From NCBI GenBank assembly GCA_049965775.1, contig JBMFVX010000165.1, positions 1-5,424 on the forward strand: DNA of 5,424 bases, given 5' to 3'. The notes under the pieces are model-generated. The model did no database searches, was not told the DNA's origin, and saw only the letters and a list, made by a program, of their open reading frames with translations. The stretch is from JABEVB01 sp049965775 (GTDB taxonomy: Bacteria; Planctomycetota; Phycisphaerae; WQYP01). The position numbers and the translations under genes are program-made. Positions 1 through 5,424 of this stretch are shown one piece after another (positions within the stretch are counted from its first letter, which is position 1; every line of letters starts with the position of its first letter).

Positions 1-1
1 C

Positions 2-64
2 CTGAAGAACACCCTCACGCTCAATTTCCAAATGTTCGATAAAGTTCAGTTATTGGCCGCATGA
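2..64 (+). CDS. Possible C-terminal end of an upstream gene (partial)
   Basis: The frame starting at base 2 is open from the window edge and ends at a TGA at 62-64, giving 20 residues that begin LKNTLTLNF and end QLLAA. Third codon positions at the start of the stretch are mostly G or C, as in the main genes. The residues alternate polar and hydrophobic, as in a beta strand. No family can be recognised from so little sequence. The other two + frames stop sooner or at base 3. A chance open frame of this length is quite possible, so this is a weak call that needs the upstream sequence. Confidence 0.3.
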   Translation: MKNTLTLNFQMFDKVQLLAA

Positions 65-374
65 GGTATAGCTCGCCAGAACCAACGATAGCAGCTTCCA
101 AACCACCCCATACCCAACCACCAACCTACATATTATAGGGCATTGCCGCACAAAAGCACGGCCATTTAATTTCATGTTCATTAAAGCGAATATGCGCGGT
201 CCGATACGGCCGTACATCCACTGCAGGTGCCCCAGCCGTCAGCGGTCAATAATTGGCTGAGTTTATCGCCCGCTACCTCGCTGGCAAAAAAGCGCGCGGA
301 TTTTTGTTGGCTTTGCGCCGGTAATGCGTATACTGAAAATGAGCGGGCAAGATGAGGCGCCATGAGGAAATAAT
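65..374. other. Non-coding stretch upstream of the prepilin gene
   Basis: No convincing gene lies here; a 67-codon frame on the - strand (181-384) has no recognisable family features and overlaps the prepilin start. The first part is AT-richer, with a pyrimidine/adenine-rich run around 90-130. A weak imperfect hairpin (GCCG at 145-148 with CGGC at 159-162) is followed by an AT-rich stretch, which could end the upstream transcript but is not a good terminator. A 10-base palindrome, TACGGCCGTA, lies at 205-214. The last 70 bases hold a plausible promoter and the ribosome binding site of the prepilin gene. Confidence 0.6.
307..334 (+). promoter_or_regulatory. Candidate sigma70-type promoter for the prepilin gene
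   Basis: TATACT at 329-334 matches five of six bases of the -10 consensus. TTGGCT at 307-312, 16 bases upstream, matches four of six bases of the -35 consensus. Transcription would start near 341 and give a leader of about 35 bases containing the Shine-Dalgarno site GAGGAAA (364-370). This was found by eye and matches of this quality arise by chance. Confidence 0.35.
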
Positions 375-1247
375 ATGTTATCAATGCCGGTCAAAATTAA
401 ACAAGCCTATGCCAAGGGCTTTACACTTGTTGAGTTGCTGGTGGTTATCACCATCATCGCCATCTTAATAGCGCTGCTGCTGCCGGCACTAGACGCAGCG
501 CAAAACGAAGCCGAGCGCGTAGCCTGCCAGGCCAATATGCGAACCCTTTCGCAAGCGTTTATTTCGTATACCAGCAGCAATAAGGGCTTCTTCCCGGCGG
601 CGGCGGACAGCGGTAATATACAGGCTGCCGATTGGATTTATTGGCAGAACACCAGCACCCGCCCACTTAACGATTCACGCATCGCGCCCTTCCTTGGCCA
701 GGCGCCGGGCGTTAACCTGAACACAACCATCCTTGTGTGTCCGGCCGATGTCGCCGCGATTACGCGAACCTACCCTTACAGCTATTCTATGAATGCATGG
801 CTCGGGGAGCCGGGTTACGCTTATACAAACGGCCTGAAGCAACTCATAAGCGACATGACCGTCAACGGCGCAGCACCGGGAGCATCAGGATCACCCTATC
901 CAAACTTTAACAGCAGCACCTATTTCGGCAGCAACCCCAATGCCGCTACGCTTGCTTATTCTACCGTCAAAAATCCCTCAGACTGCATCATGCTTGTAGA
1001 CCAATCCAACATTTCTCTCAACGACGGTGCATACTATCCATCGTACACGCCGGGCAGCGTCTCCGATTGCGTTGGCGTGCGCCACGATACCGGCCTTGAG
1101 GTAATCTCAGGCTCCGGCGCCACTGCGGCTACGGTCTACGCATCTAACCTCAACAACCGCGGCAACGTAGCCTATGTGGATGGTCACGTCGGCTACATCA
1201 CACGCCTCGATTCCGAAAACCCCGCCAACTTCGACCCATGGAAGTAA
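375..1247 (+). CDS. Prepilin-type N-terminal cleavage/methylation protein (pseudopilin-like, DGHV motif family)
   Basis: This 290-residue protein has a class III (type IV prepilin) signal. A 15-residue basic leader ends in Gly15, the mature protein begins Phe16 with the FTLVE signature, and the conserved Glu is at mature position 5. A hydrophobic helix runs to about residue 39. Prepilin peptidase should cut after Gly15 and methylate Phe16. The rest fits the family abundant in Planctomycetota, Verrucomicrobiota and Lentisphaerota: a Cys51 segment (CQANMRTLSQAF), a CPAD motif at 122-125, SYSMNAWLG at 136-144, NPSDCIMLVDQ at 200-210 and a C-terminal GNVAYVDGHVGYI. The start has GAGGAAA seven bases upstream; Met4 is an alternative. 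The usual H-X9-DG spacing is broken: His237 and Asp269-Gly270 are separated by 31 residues. The exact role (pilus, secretion pseudopilin or surface protein) cannot be told from the sequence. No assembly genes are in the window. Confidence 0.93.
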   Translation: MLSMPVKIKQAYAKGFTLVELLVVITIIAILIALLLPALDAAQNEAERVACQANMRTLSQAFISYTSSNKGFFPAAADSGNIQAADWIYWQNTSTRPLNDSRIAPFLGQAPGVNLNTTILVCPADVAAITRTYPYSYSMNAWLGEPGYAYTNGLKQLISDMTVNGAAPGASGSPYPNFNSSTYFGSNPNAATLAYSTVKNPSDCIMLVDQSNISLNDGAYYPSYTPGSVSDCVGVRHDTGLEVISGSGATAATVYASNLNNRGNVAYVDGHVGYITRLDSENPANFDPWK

Positions 1248-1255
1248 CTTCAGTT

Positions 1256-1287
1256 GGCGCTTTTCTGCGAACGTTTGAGAGAGCGCT
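1256..1287 (+). other. Imperfect hairpin just after the prepilin stop codon
   Basis: GCGCT at 1257-1261 pairs with AGCGC at 1282-1286. The stem extends through wobble and T-A pairs to about eight base pairs, with a loop of about 14 bases. It starts eight bases after the TAA. No T tract follows on either strand, so it is not a classical intrinsic terminator. It could protect or define the 3' end of the prepilin transcript. Confidence 0.35.
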
Positions 1288-1328
1288 ATGATGGCGTAAC
1301 ATGGCACCAAAACTTCAAACATTTTAAC

Positions 1329-1355
1329 CGCTGATCAACCAGCGATTGCTATCGC
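1329..1355. other. Two overlapping short hairpins in the convergent gap
   Basis: CGCTG at 1329-1333 pairs with CAGCG at 1340-1344 around a six-base loop. GCGAT at 1342-1346 pairs with ATCGC at 1351-1355 around a four-base loop. The two stems share bases 1342-1344, so they are mutually exclusive. Read on the - strand, the first is followed by a T-containing but interrupted stretch (GTTAAAATGTTT), making it at best a weak terminator for the hydrolase transcript. Confidence 0.3.
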
Positions 1356-1372
1356 ATAAACGGCCGCCCAAT

Positions 1373-1393
1373 TGGGGGAGCCTTTTGCCCCCA
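1373..1393. other. GC hairpin in the convergent gap, possible 3' end structure
   Basis: TGGGGG at 1373-1378 pairs perfectly with CCCCCA at 1388-1393 around a nine-base loop. The six-pair stem would form in transcripts of either strand. It lies about 90 bases past the stop of the hydrolase gene and about 125 past that of the prepilin. Neither side carries a T run, so terminator activity is uncertain. Confidence 0.35.
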
Positions 1394-1406
1394 CCAGAAA
1401 GCATCC

Positions 1407-1421
1407 GCGTCGCGGCGACGC
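1407..1421. other. Perfect short GC hairpin in the convergent gap
   Basis: GCGTCG at 1407-1412 and CGACGC at 1416-1421 form a perfect six-pair stem with a three-base loop. It sits about 60 bases past the hydrolase stop and could be a REP-like element or part of the transcript end. Genome-wide copy number is the deciding test. Confidence 0.3.
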
Positions 1422-1483
1422 CGAGTGGGGTAGAAAGGCACGGCCGTTCCTGCCGCCACTACTCAGACAAGCGCCCAGAAGAC

Positions 1484-4400
1484 TTATGCAACCACCACGC
1501 GCTTTACATGCCTGAGCCGCACCGGACCCATAAGGCCGGAGGGCACAAGCGAGTCTGTTTTATGCCACAGTTCCCATGTGGTAAAGCTGATGCGACCGGT
1601 GGGGCTGCGTTTGCCCTCCAGCACCCATGCGGGCCACGCCGCCAACGAGCCATTCCCATTGCGCTGGGCATCTTCCGGCAAATGGGCATCGCCGATCAGC
1701 CGGTTGATCCAAAGGTTGGTTACGGCTACCTGCAAGTGGTTTTCTCCGGCGCGGAGCGCTTCGGTGATATCCAGCTCAAACGGCGGCTTCCACAGCACGT
1801 CGTAGGTGTGCGCGTTGAGCGTCGCCTGGGCCATAACGGCGACATCGCCCAGATCAAGAATGACGCGGTCATTTTTAGTTTGCGGCCCCGAATACTCAAA
1901 CGTGGTGGAATAGTTTGCCGTGCCTGAAAAGTACTTTACGCCCTCGTTGGGGTGGTCGGCCAGCGATATAAGATTCTTGAGATGAATCTGCGCTGGAGCG
2001 CCCAAATCGGGCGGAAACGTTACCTGCCACGGAGCCGTCAACGCCGTCGGTTGATGCAGATCGGTCACTACCAGGCTGGATATTTTGCCATCGGCGGTTT
2101 TGAATCGGTACCGTCCGGGCGCGGCGATGTCGGCGAAGATATCGCCCTTCGCACCCGCCGCCAGGCGCAGCGGGCTTTGTTTGTTAGGCAGCATTAAGGA
2201 GAATAGCTCGCCGTCGAGTGCGACACGCGTGTACGTATGACTGCCAACACGGTACGTGACGCGCAGCGTTTTTACAACGCCAAAGGCGGGGTCGCCGGCC
2301 ATGGCGGCGATTTTTACCACGGGGAATGAAACTTCCTTTTTGGCCAGAAGCCCCGCGACCACAGCCGTGACATCACGGGTGCGGGCGGCGTCTCCGGCCG
2401 GCCCATACGTTGCCTTGAGCTCGCGGCCCAGCGGCATGCGCCCGGGCGTCCAGAGCGGGTTGTTATTTCGCCATGCCGCTATTACCGGCGTTAAAACTCC
2501 GTTCGCCGTTTTGCCGTGCCTGAACACCACAAACAACGACTGCTTCCAGCCAAGCTTCAAAAGCACCCGCGTGCGATCGCCACGCACTTGCCAGCATGCG
2601 GCCGGTGCCATTTCGCCGGTTTGCGGATCCCACAGATCAGGCGTCCCGGTCGAACGGAACTCGCAGGCGGCATCAACCGCACACTCCTGCTGATTGGCTA
2701 CAAAATAAATGTCGGCATCGGACGTTTGGCGGTGGGCAAAAACCAGTTGGGTGTCGGCAGTAAAGTCCGGGACGTAAGAGATGGCCGCCAGCGCTTCATC
2801 CACCGTTTTTCCGCTCATGATTTTACCGCTGGACCACAGCTCGTCGGCCATTTGCTTCACGTCGGCATCGCACTGCGGGTAGTCGGCAAGGCTGGGAGAG
2901 CATAGCGGCTTTGAGCCAAGGATTTTAGCACCTGCGTCGGCCAGCTTCTTAATGCCCGCAAGTAGCTCGGGCGTCATGGTGGGCGTATCTACAATAACGA
3001 GCAGCTTGTAGCAGATGCCTTCGGGCAGGCAAAGCATACCATTTTTGACGCTAAGGCGATGCAGGACGACATCAGCCGGGCAGCCGTCGCATTTAAACTT
3101 TGTGTGCTCGAGCAGGTTGCCGGCGCCCGGCAGCGCCGGCGCGCCGGAAGGCGCCCCTTCAGGCTGCAGGTAAAGTACGTCGGCAACCCAATGGCCCTGG
3201 CGCAGCAGGTGCTGGCAGCGCGCCAGATAGCGATGCCAGGCGAGCGATTGGCGCCACCAGGTTTGCGTTCGCTCGTAATGCAGCCCCCACGGCCCCATCG
3301 AAACGCCCGGCGCAATATTGTTAAAGGGCTGCATGGCGTAGCGGTGCACAACAAAGCGATTAACGCCTTGGGCAAAGGCCCAGTCGCCAAGGTCTTTCAC
3401 CACCGCCGGGTGCCCCTGCCAGCGTTCGTCATTACTCGAGGTAAACGTTTCCTGCCCGATGATGTTATGGCCGTAAACATGGCCGGCCGAGGTCATGTTG
3501 GTCACGCTTTGGGCCACCATGGCTCGCGGCCACGCCCAGAACTCGCTCATTGGCTCGACGGCCGAACCGCCATAGTGTATTTCATCGGTCGGTACACCGG
3601 AATACCCCTCGATCGAAAGCCGCAGGCCATATTTGGCCGCTGCGTCGCGCATGGCGGTGGAATAGTTTTCAATCAGAAGCTGCGAGATGGTTTTTCGCAC
3701 ATCCCAGAGAAACCGCTGGGTGACCTCCATGGAGTCAATCACCTGCCCGGTCATGGCGGGCAGGTATGGGGCCATATCGTAACCGCGGAGCCGCTTGAAT
3801 TGCGACGGAAAATCGCGGGTCCAATTCTGCGAGCCGATTTCCCAGCTATCTATATGCGTTGAAACCAACGTGCCGCCCGCCAGCGGACCGACCTTGTCAA
3901 TCAGCCTGCCCATCAGCATCTCAAACTGGTAAAGCGTGGCACGCTCGGAAAGCTTGTCAGATTCCAGCCCAAGGCCGCCCGCAGGCGCCGGGTGATTGGG
4001 CACGTTGGTGGTGGTATGGCCAAGCCGCAGAATAGTCCAGTTGCCGGCCGGCGCGTTCCATAGCAACCGACCATAATGATTCATGTTGCCGCTTATATTG
4101 ATCACCGCCGCCGACTTGGCCACGGCGCCCGGCGGCACCTCGGGCCAGTGGGCGCTGGTGGGCAGGTTATCGCTTACGCCCCTCTCACTGACGGCATTCA
4201 AGTTGACAATGGCGTTGGGCTGCGGCTGGGGCGGCGTCGGATACGCCAGTACCAGGGCGTCTTCATAGTAGCCTGCATTCGCCTGCGGCTGCGGCAGCAG
4301 AATATCGAGCTGTTTGCCGCCAACGGCCTGCGTGCTCGTCCACACAAGCACCTGCATGGAAAGTTCGGGCGTAATCCAGGGGCCGCCGCTGCCGCACCAG

Positions 4401-4816
4401 CCCCCATCGTTGTTCATGTTGACCTGCAGACCCAGGCGAGCGGCCTCGCAGCACATAAAGTCAAACATATCGCGCCATTCCGGACTGCCAAAACGCACCG
4501 GCCCCGGCGGCGTCCCCTGTGACACCTCCATAATAAGCACGCCGCCGATGCCGGCGGCCTTCATGGCCTCCAGATCGGCGGTTACCCCCTCGCGGGTGAT
4601 GTTGCCATCGAGCCAAAACCAGTAGACCCAGGGGCGGGCTGAATCGGGCGGGAAAGCAAAGTTTTTAGCCAGCTCGTCCACGCCCGATGAACTTGCGGCA
4701 GTAGCGGCAGACGACTCCTGCATCTTGCCACCAGCCCCCGGCACGCTCGCCAGCACGATCCCAAAACCGGACATTCCCATCATGCGAACAAAGCTGCGAC
4801 GTGTGAATGACGCCAT
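1484..4816 (-). CDS. Tat-exported GH106-like glycoside hydrolase (probable alpha-L-rhamnosidase)
   Basis: This protein has 1110 residues from the ATG at 4814-4816. It starts with a Tat signal: TRRSFVR at residues 5-11, then a hydrophobic stretch to about residue 25, then a Ser/Ala-rich linker (about 35-45). The catalytic region starts with RPWVYWFWLDG (about 61-71) and includes DGGWCGSGGPW (137-147), DSWEIGSQNW (323-332), SIEGYSG (401-407), GQETFTSS (454-461) and GVNRFVVHRYAMQP (484-497). These resemble the barrel of GH106, whose characterised members are calcium-dependent inverting alpha-L-rhamnosidases acting on pectic rhamnogalacturonans. Glu326, Glu403 and Glu456 are acidic residues in conserved-looking motifs; I do not assign acid and base. 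A segment near 603-637 looks Rossmann-like, and the last 150 residues resemble a galactose-binding-type beta-sandwich with VTNLWINRLIGD at 1032-1043. The length fits the family. An ATG at 4907-4909 would add 31 residues, but the Tat signal, Shine-Dalgarno site and promoter favour 4816. Substrate specificity is inferred, not shown. Confidence 0.92.
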   Translation of the reverse strand: MASFTRRSFVRMMGMSGFGIVLASVPGAGGKMQESSAATAASSSGVDELAKNFAFPPDSARPWVYWFWLDGNITREGVTADLEAMKAAGIGGVLIMEVSQGTPPGPVRFGSPEWRDMFDFMCCEAARLGLQVNMNNDGGWCGSGGPWITPELSMQVLVWTSTQAVGGKQLDILLPQPQANAGYYEDALVLAYPTPPQPQPNAIVNLNAVSERGVSDNLPTSAHWPEVPPGAVAKSAAVINISGNMNHYGRLLWNAPAGNWTILRLGHTTTNVPNHPAPAGGLGLESDKLSERATLYQFEMLMGRLIDKVGPLAGGTLVSTHIDSWEIGSQNWTRDFPSQFKRLRGYDMAPYLPAMTGQVIDSMEVTQRFLWDVRKTISQLLIENYSTAMRDAAAKYGLRLSIEGYSGVPTDEIHYGGSAVEPMSEFWAWPRAMVAQSVTNMTSAGHVYGHNIIGQETFTSSNDERWQGHPAVVKDLGDWAFAQGVNRFVVHRYAMQPFNNIAPGVSMGPWGLHYERTQTWWRQSLAWHRYLARCQHLLRQGHWVADVLYLQPEGAPSGAPALPGAGNLLEHTKFKCDGCPADVVLHRLSVKNGMLCLPEGICYKLLVIVDTPTMTPELLAGIKKLADAGAKILGSKPLCSPSLADYPQCDADVKQMADELWSSGKIMSGKTVDEALAAISYVPDFTADTQLVFAHRQTSDADIYFVANQQECAVDAACEFRSTGTPDLWDPQTGEMAPAACWQVRGDRTRVLLKLGWKQSLFVVFRHGKTANGVLTPVIAAWRNNNPLWTPGRMPLGRELKATYGPAGDAARTRDVTAVVAGLLAKKEVSFPVVKIAAMAGDPAFGVVKTLRVTYRVGSHTYTRVALDGELFSLMLPNKQSPLRLAAGAKGDIFADIAAPGRYRFKTADGKISSLVVTDLHQPTALTAPWQVTFPPDLGAPAQIHLKNLISLADHPNEGVKYFSGTANYSTTFEYSGPQTKNDRVILDLGDVAVMAQATLNAHTYDVLWKPPFELDITEALRAGENHLQVAVTNLWINRLIGDAHLPEDAQRNGNGSLAAWPAWVLEGKRSPTGRISFTTWELWHKTDSLVPSGLMGPVRLRHVKRVVVA
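3119..3140. repeat. Perfect inverted repeat inside the hydrolase coding sequence
   Basis: GCCGGCGC at 3119-3126 and GCGCCGGC at 3133-3140 form a perfect eight-pair stem with a six-base loop, followed directly by the palindrome GGCGCGCC (3139-3146). In the protein this encodes a Gly/Ala/Pro loop at about residues 559-566, between the catalytic domain and the next domain. It may simply reflect GC-rich codons for a flexible linker. Confidence 0.5.
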
Positions 4817-4826
4817 ACGATCAACA

Positions 4827-4832
4827 CTCCGG
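4827..4832 (-). promoter_or_regulatory. Ribosome binding site that sets the start of the hydrolase
   Basis: Read on the - strand, GGAG (complement of 4827-4830) lies 10 bases before the ATG at 4814-4816. It supports starting the protein at that ATG, directly in front of the Tat motif, and not at the upstream in-frame ATG at 4907-4909. Confidence 0.5.
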
Positions 4833-4874
4833 CCAAGGCTAAACCCATCGCGCCGCGCGACGCGACTTCCGCCA

Positions 4875-4902
4875 ATTATAACGGGGCTGCAGCAACTGTA
4901 TT
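4875..4902 (-). promoter_or_regulatory. Candidate promoter for the hydrolase gene
   Basis: On the - strand a perfect -10 hexamer TATAAT lies at 4875-4880. The -35 region 16 bases upstream is weak (AATACA at 4897-4902, three of six consensus bases), so an activator or another sigma factor may help. Transcription would start near 4868, leaving a leader of about 50 bases that includes a very GC-rich stretch (about 4850-4865) able to fold. A start there lies downstream of the ATG at 4907-4909, which rules that longer start out for this promoter. Confidence 0.45.
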
Positions 4903-4998
4903 TCCACAATCTCTAACGCTTTTGCGACACATGGCGCACGGCCCAAATACCACCGGTGCAAGCCGCGAATGCTTGCCTCTGCACTTCATACACGTGCT

Positions 4999-5016
4999 AT
5001 CGCCGCTCCCGGCGAT
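4999..5016. other. Perfect 7-bp hairpin in the upstream region
   Basis: ATCGCCG at 4999-5005 and CGGCGAT at 5010-5016 form a perfect stem with the four-base loop CTCC; one more wobble pair (4998 with 5017) is possible. No T run follows on either strand. The palindrome CACGTG at 4991-4996 lies three bases before it. It could be a protein-binding site or an RNA structure if the region is transcribed. Confidence 0.4.
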
Positions 5017-5088
5017 GCGGGGCCTCATCACCGCTTTGCATTGCACACCTGTAACATCTTGTTTTTTAGCAAGAATTGCTGGCCATCT

Positions 5089-5142
5089 GGCACAGCAGCG
5101 ACCGCGCCCCAACCCAAGCGCAGCGCCAAAAAAATGAAACAT
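5089..5142. repeat. Dispersed repeat, copy A
   Basis: This copy shares with copy C (5289-5344) the exact blocks ACCGCGCCCC and AACCCAAGCGCAGCG, followed by a C, an A-rich run and AAACAT. The copies differ by a few substitutions and one-base insertions and lie in the same orientation exactly 200 bases apart at the ACCGCGCCCC block. It ends in CATCTATGTG, a relative of the AATCTCTGTG tail of copy C. Confidence 0.8.
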
Positions 5143-5163
5143 CTATGTGAACGCCGCAGCCCT

Positions 5164-5214
5164 GCGCGCCAACCATAGCGCAATCGCCCCGTAACGAAAA
5201 ATCTCTGCGTACAT
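5164..5214. repeat. Dispersed repeat, degenerate copy B
   Basis: AACCATAGCGCAATCGCC (from 5171) resembles the AACCCAAGCGCAGCGCC core of copies A and C, with a few substitutions and one extra base. It is followed, like copy C, by an A-run and AAATCTCTGCG, so both core and tail are recognisable in the same order and orientation. The match is clearly weaker than between A and C. Confidence 0.45.
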
Positions 5215-5270
5215 CTGCCTTGAGGCAGGGATGCCGAAATCCCGATGGGGCAGGAGCCGCCTTTCGGGAT
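5215..5270. other. Pair of hairpins between repeat copies B and C
   Basis: CTGCC at 5215-5219 and GGCAG at 5224-5228 form a stem with loop TTGA. Next to it ATCCCGA (5239-5245) pairs with TCGGGAT (5264-5270) over a GC-rich 18-base loop. Both stems are perfect. They lie inside the block bounded by the repeat copies and could be the structured core of a repeated intergenic element. Confidence 0.45.
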
Positions 5271-5288
5271 GCGGTTAACTCCCGTCGC

Positions 5289-5358
5289 GGCAGCACAGCA
5301 ACCGCGCCCCAAACCCAAGCGCAGCGCCCAAAAACTTAAAACATAATAAATCTCTGTG
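5289..5358. repeat. Dispersed repeat, copy C
   Basis: This is the partner of copy A, with the blocks ACCGCGCCCC (5301-5310) and AACCCAAGCGCAGCG (from 5312), then an A-rich run and AAACAT. It continues into AAATCTCTGTG, which copy B also carries in near-identical form. Confidence 0.8.
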
Positions 5359-5374
5359 CCACAAACCGTCAATT

Positions 5375-5399
5375 TCTTCGCAGCGTGCAAAGATTTTTT
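5375..5399 (+). terminator. Hairpin followed by six T's, possible intrinsic terminator on the + strand
   Basis: TCTT-C-GCA at 5375-5382 pairs with TGC-A-AAGA at 5386-5393: seven base pairs, one C/A mismatch and a three-base loop. TTTTTT at 5394-5399 follows directly. Read on the + strand this has the form of an intrinsic terminator, though the stem is AT-rich and interrupted. No + strand gene is evident just upstream, so either the transcript is non-coding or the structure is fortuitous. The T run overlaps the stop codon of the possible - strand gene at 5398-5400. Confidence 0.35.
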
Positions 5400-5424
5400 A
5401 GGCAGCTTTCATCAGCATTTCCGC
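5398..5424 (-). CDS. Possible C-terminal end of a neighbouring gene (partial)
   Basis: On the - strand the window edge is open in a frame reading AEMLMKAA and ending in TAA at 5398-5400. Eight residues cannot identify a family, and another - frame is also open at this edge (ending about 55 bases in). If real, this gene runs in the same direction as the hydrolase but is separated by about 580 bases, so the hydrolase would still need its own promoter. Confidence 0.25.
   Translation of the reverse strand, partial: AEMLMKAA

Larger units (their letters stand above)
4817..5397. other. Long non-coding region upstream of the hydrolase, rich in repeats and hairpins
   Basis: These 581 bases hold several short overlapping open frames on both strands, none with recognisable family features. 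The frames covering the repeats translate them into similar low-complexity peptides, as expected for repeated non-coding DNA. The region contains the hydrolase promoter near 4880, a perfect hairpin at 4999-5016, three imperfect repeat copies between 5089 and 5358, and a hairpin followed by a T run at 5375-5399. Confidence 0.6.

Noticed and set aside
1346..1927. A 193-codon + strand open frame starting in the convergent gap
   Set aside because: Most of it is antisense to the 3' end of the hydrolase, whose reading is clearly the coding one; no family features are visible in its protein.
3059..3862. A 267-codon + strand open frame antisense to the hydrolase
   Set aside because: It lies wholly opposite the conserved catalytic motifs, and long antisense frames are expected in GC-rich coding DNA. 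The product is rich in Arg, His, Gly and Pro and has no recognisable domain.
5062..5080. T6 run next to the inverted repeat AGCAA-GAA-TTGCT, considered as a terminator
   Set aside because: On the + strand the T run comes before the stem, and on the - strand the stem is followed by A's, so the polarity is wrong on both strands.
4922..5178. Two overlapping + strand open frames of about 70 codons in the upstream region
   Set aside because: They overlap the repeats, differ in frame, and show no protein-like pattern.
1408..5291. Shared 9-base string CGTCGCGGC at 1408-1416 and 5283-5291, considered as another repeat copy
   Set aside because: The similarity does not extend into the flanks, and a GC-rich 9-mer can recur by chance.
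5089..5358. CRISPR array
   Set aside because: There are only three copies, they are imperfect, spacing is unequal (about 60 and 140 bases), and the intervening DNA contains its own stems; no cas genes are in view.
5028..5390. A 120-codon - strand open frame upstream of the hydrolase
   Set aside because: It translates the dispersed repeats into similar Leu/Gly/Arg-rich peptides and has no ribosome binding site or family features that I can see.

Overview
The window carries two well-supported protein genes facing each other. They are flanked by non-coding DNA and by what look like the last codons of a further gene at each edge. The + strand gene (375-1247) encodes a type II secretion/type IV pilus-like prepilin of the large, multi-copy family with a DGHV-type C-terminal motif. 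The - strand gene (1484-4816) encodes a large Tat-exported glycoside hydrolase resembling family GH106, the alpha-L-rhamnosidases. This pairing, plus moderately GC-rich DNA and typical spacing and Shine-Dalgarno sites, suggests a polysaccharide-degrading member of the PVC group. Planctomycetota (Phycisphaerae-like) is my first guess, with Verrucomicrobiota or Lentisphaerota as alternatives. This assignment is inferred from gene families; there is no rRNA marker here.

Layout: 2-64 may be the tail of an upstream + gene. 65-374 has no gene but holds a plausible promoter for the prepilin. 375-1247 is the prepilin. 1248-1483 is the gap between the two convergent 3' ends and contains several short hairpins but no classical terminator. 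1484-4816 is the GH106-like enzyme. 4817-5397 is a 581-base non-coding stretch with the enzyme's probable promoter, a perfect hairpin, and three imperfect copies of a GC-rich dispersed repeat. 5398-5424 may be the last codons of another - strand gene.

Likely joint role (inference): the enzyme would be exported folded through Tat and remove alpha-linked rhamnose from pectin-like or other rhamnose-containing glycans. The prepilin belongs to a family thought to be processed by prepilin peptidase and inserted in or across the inner membrane. Neighbourhood alone does not show that they act together, because they are convergent and not in one operon.

The points most worth a second look are the interrupted H-X9-DG motif in the prepilin, the repeat block upstream of the hydrolase, and the hairpin cluster between the convergent genes. 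I did not find strong evidence for an undescribed system; the two main genes belong to recognisable families.
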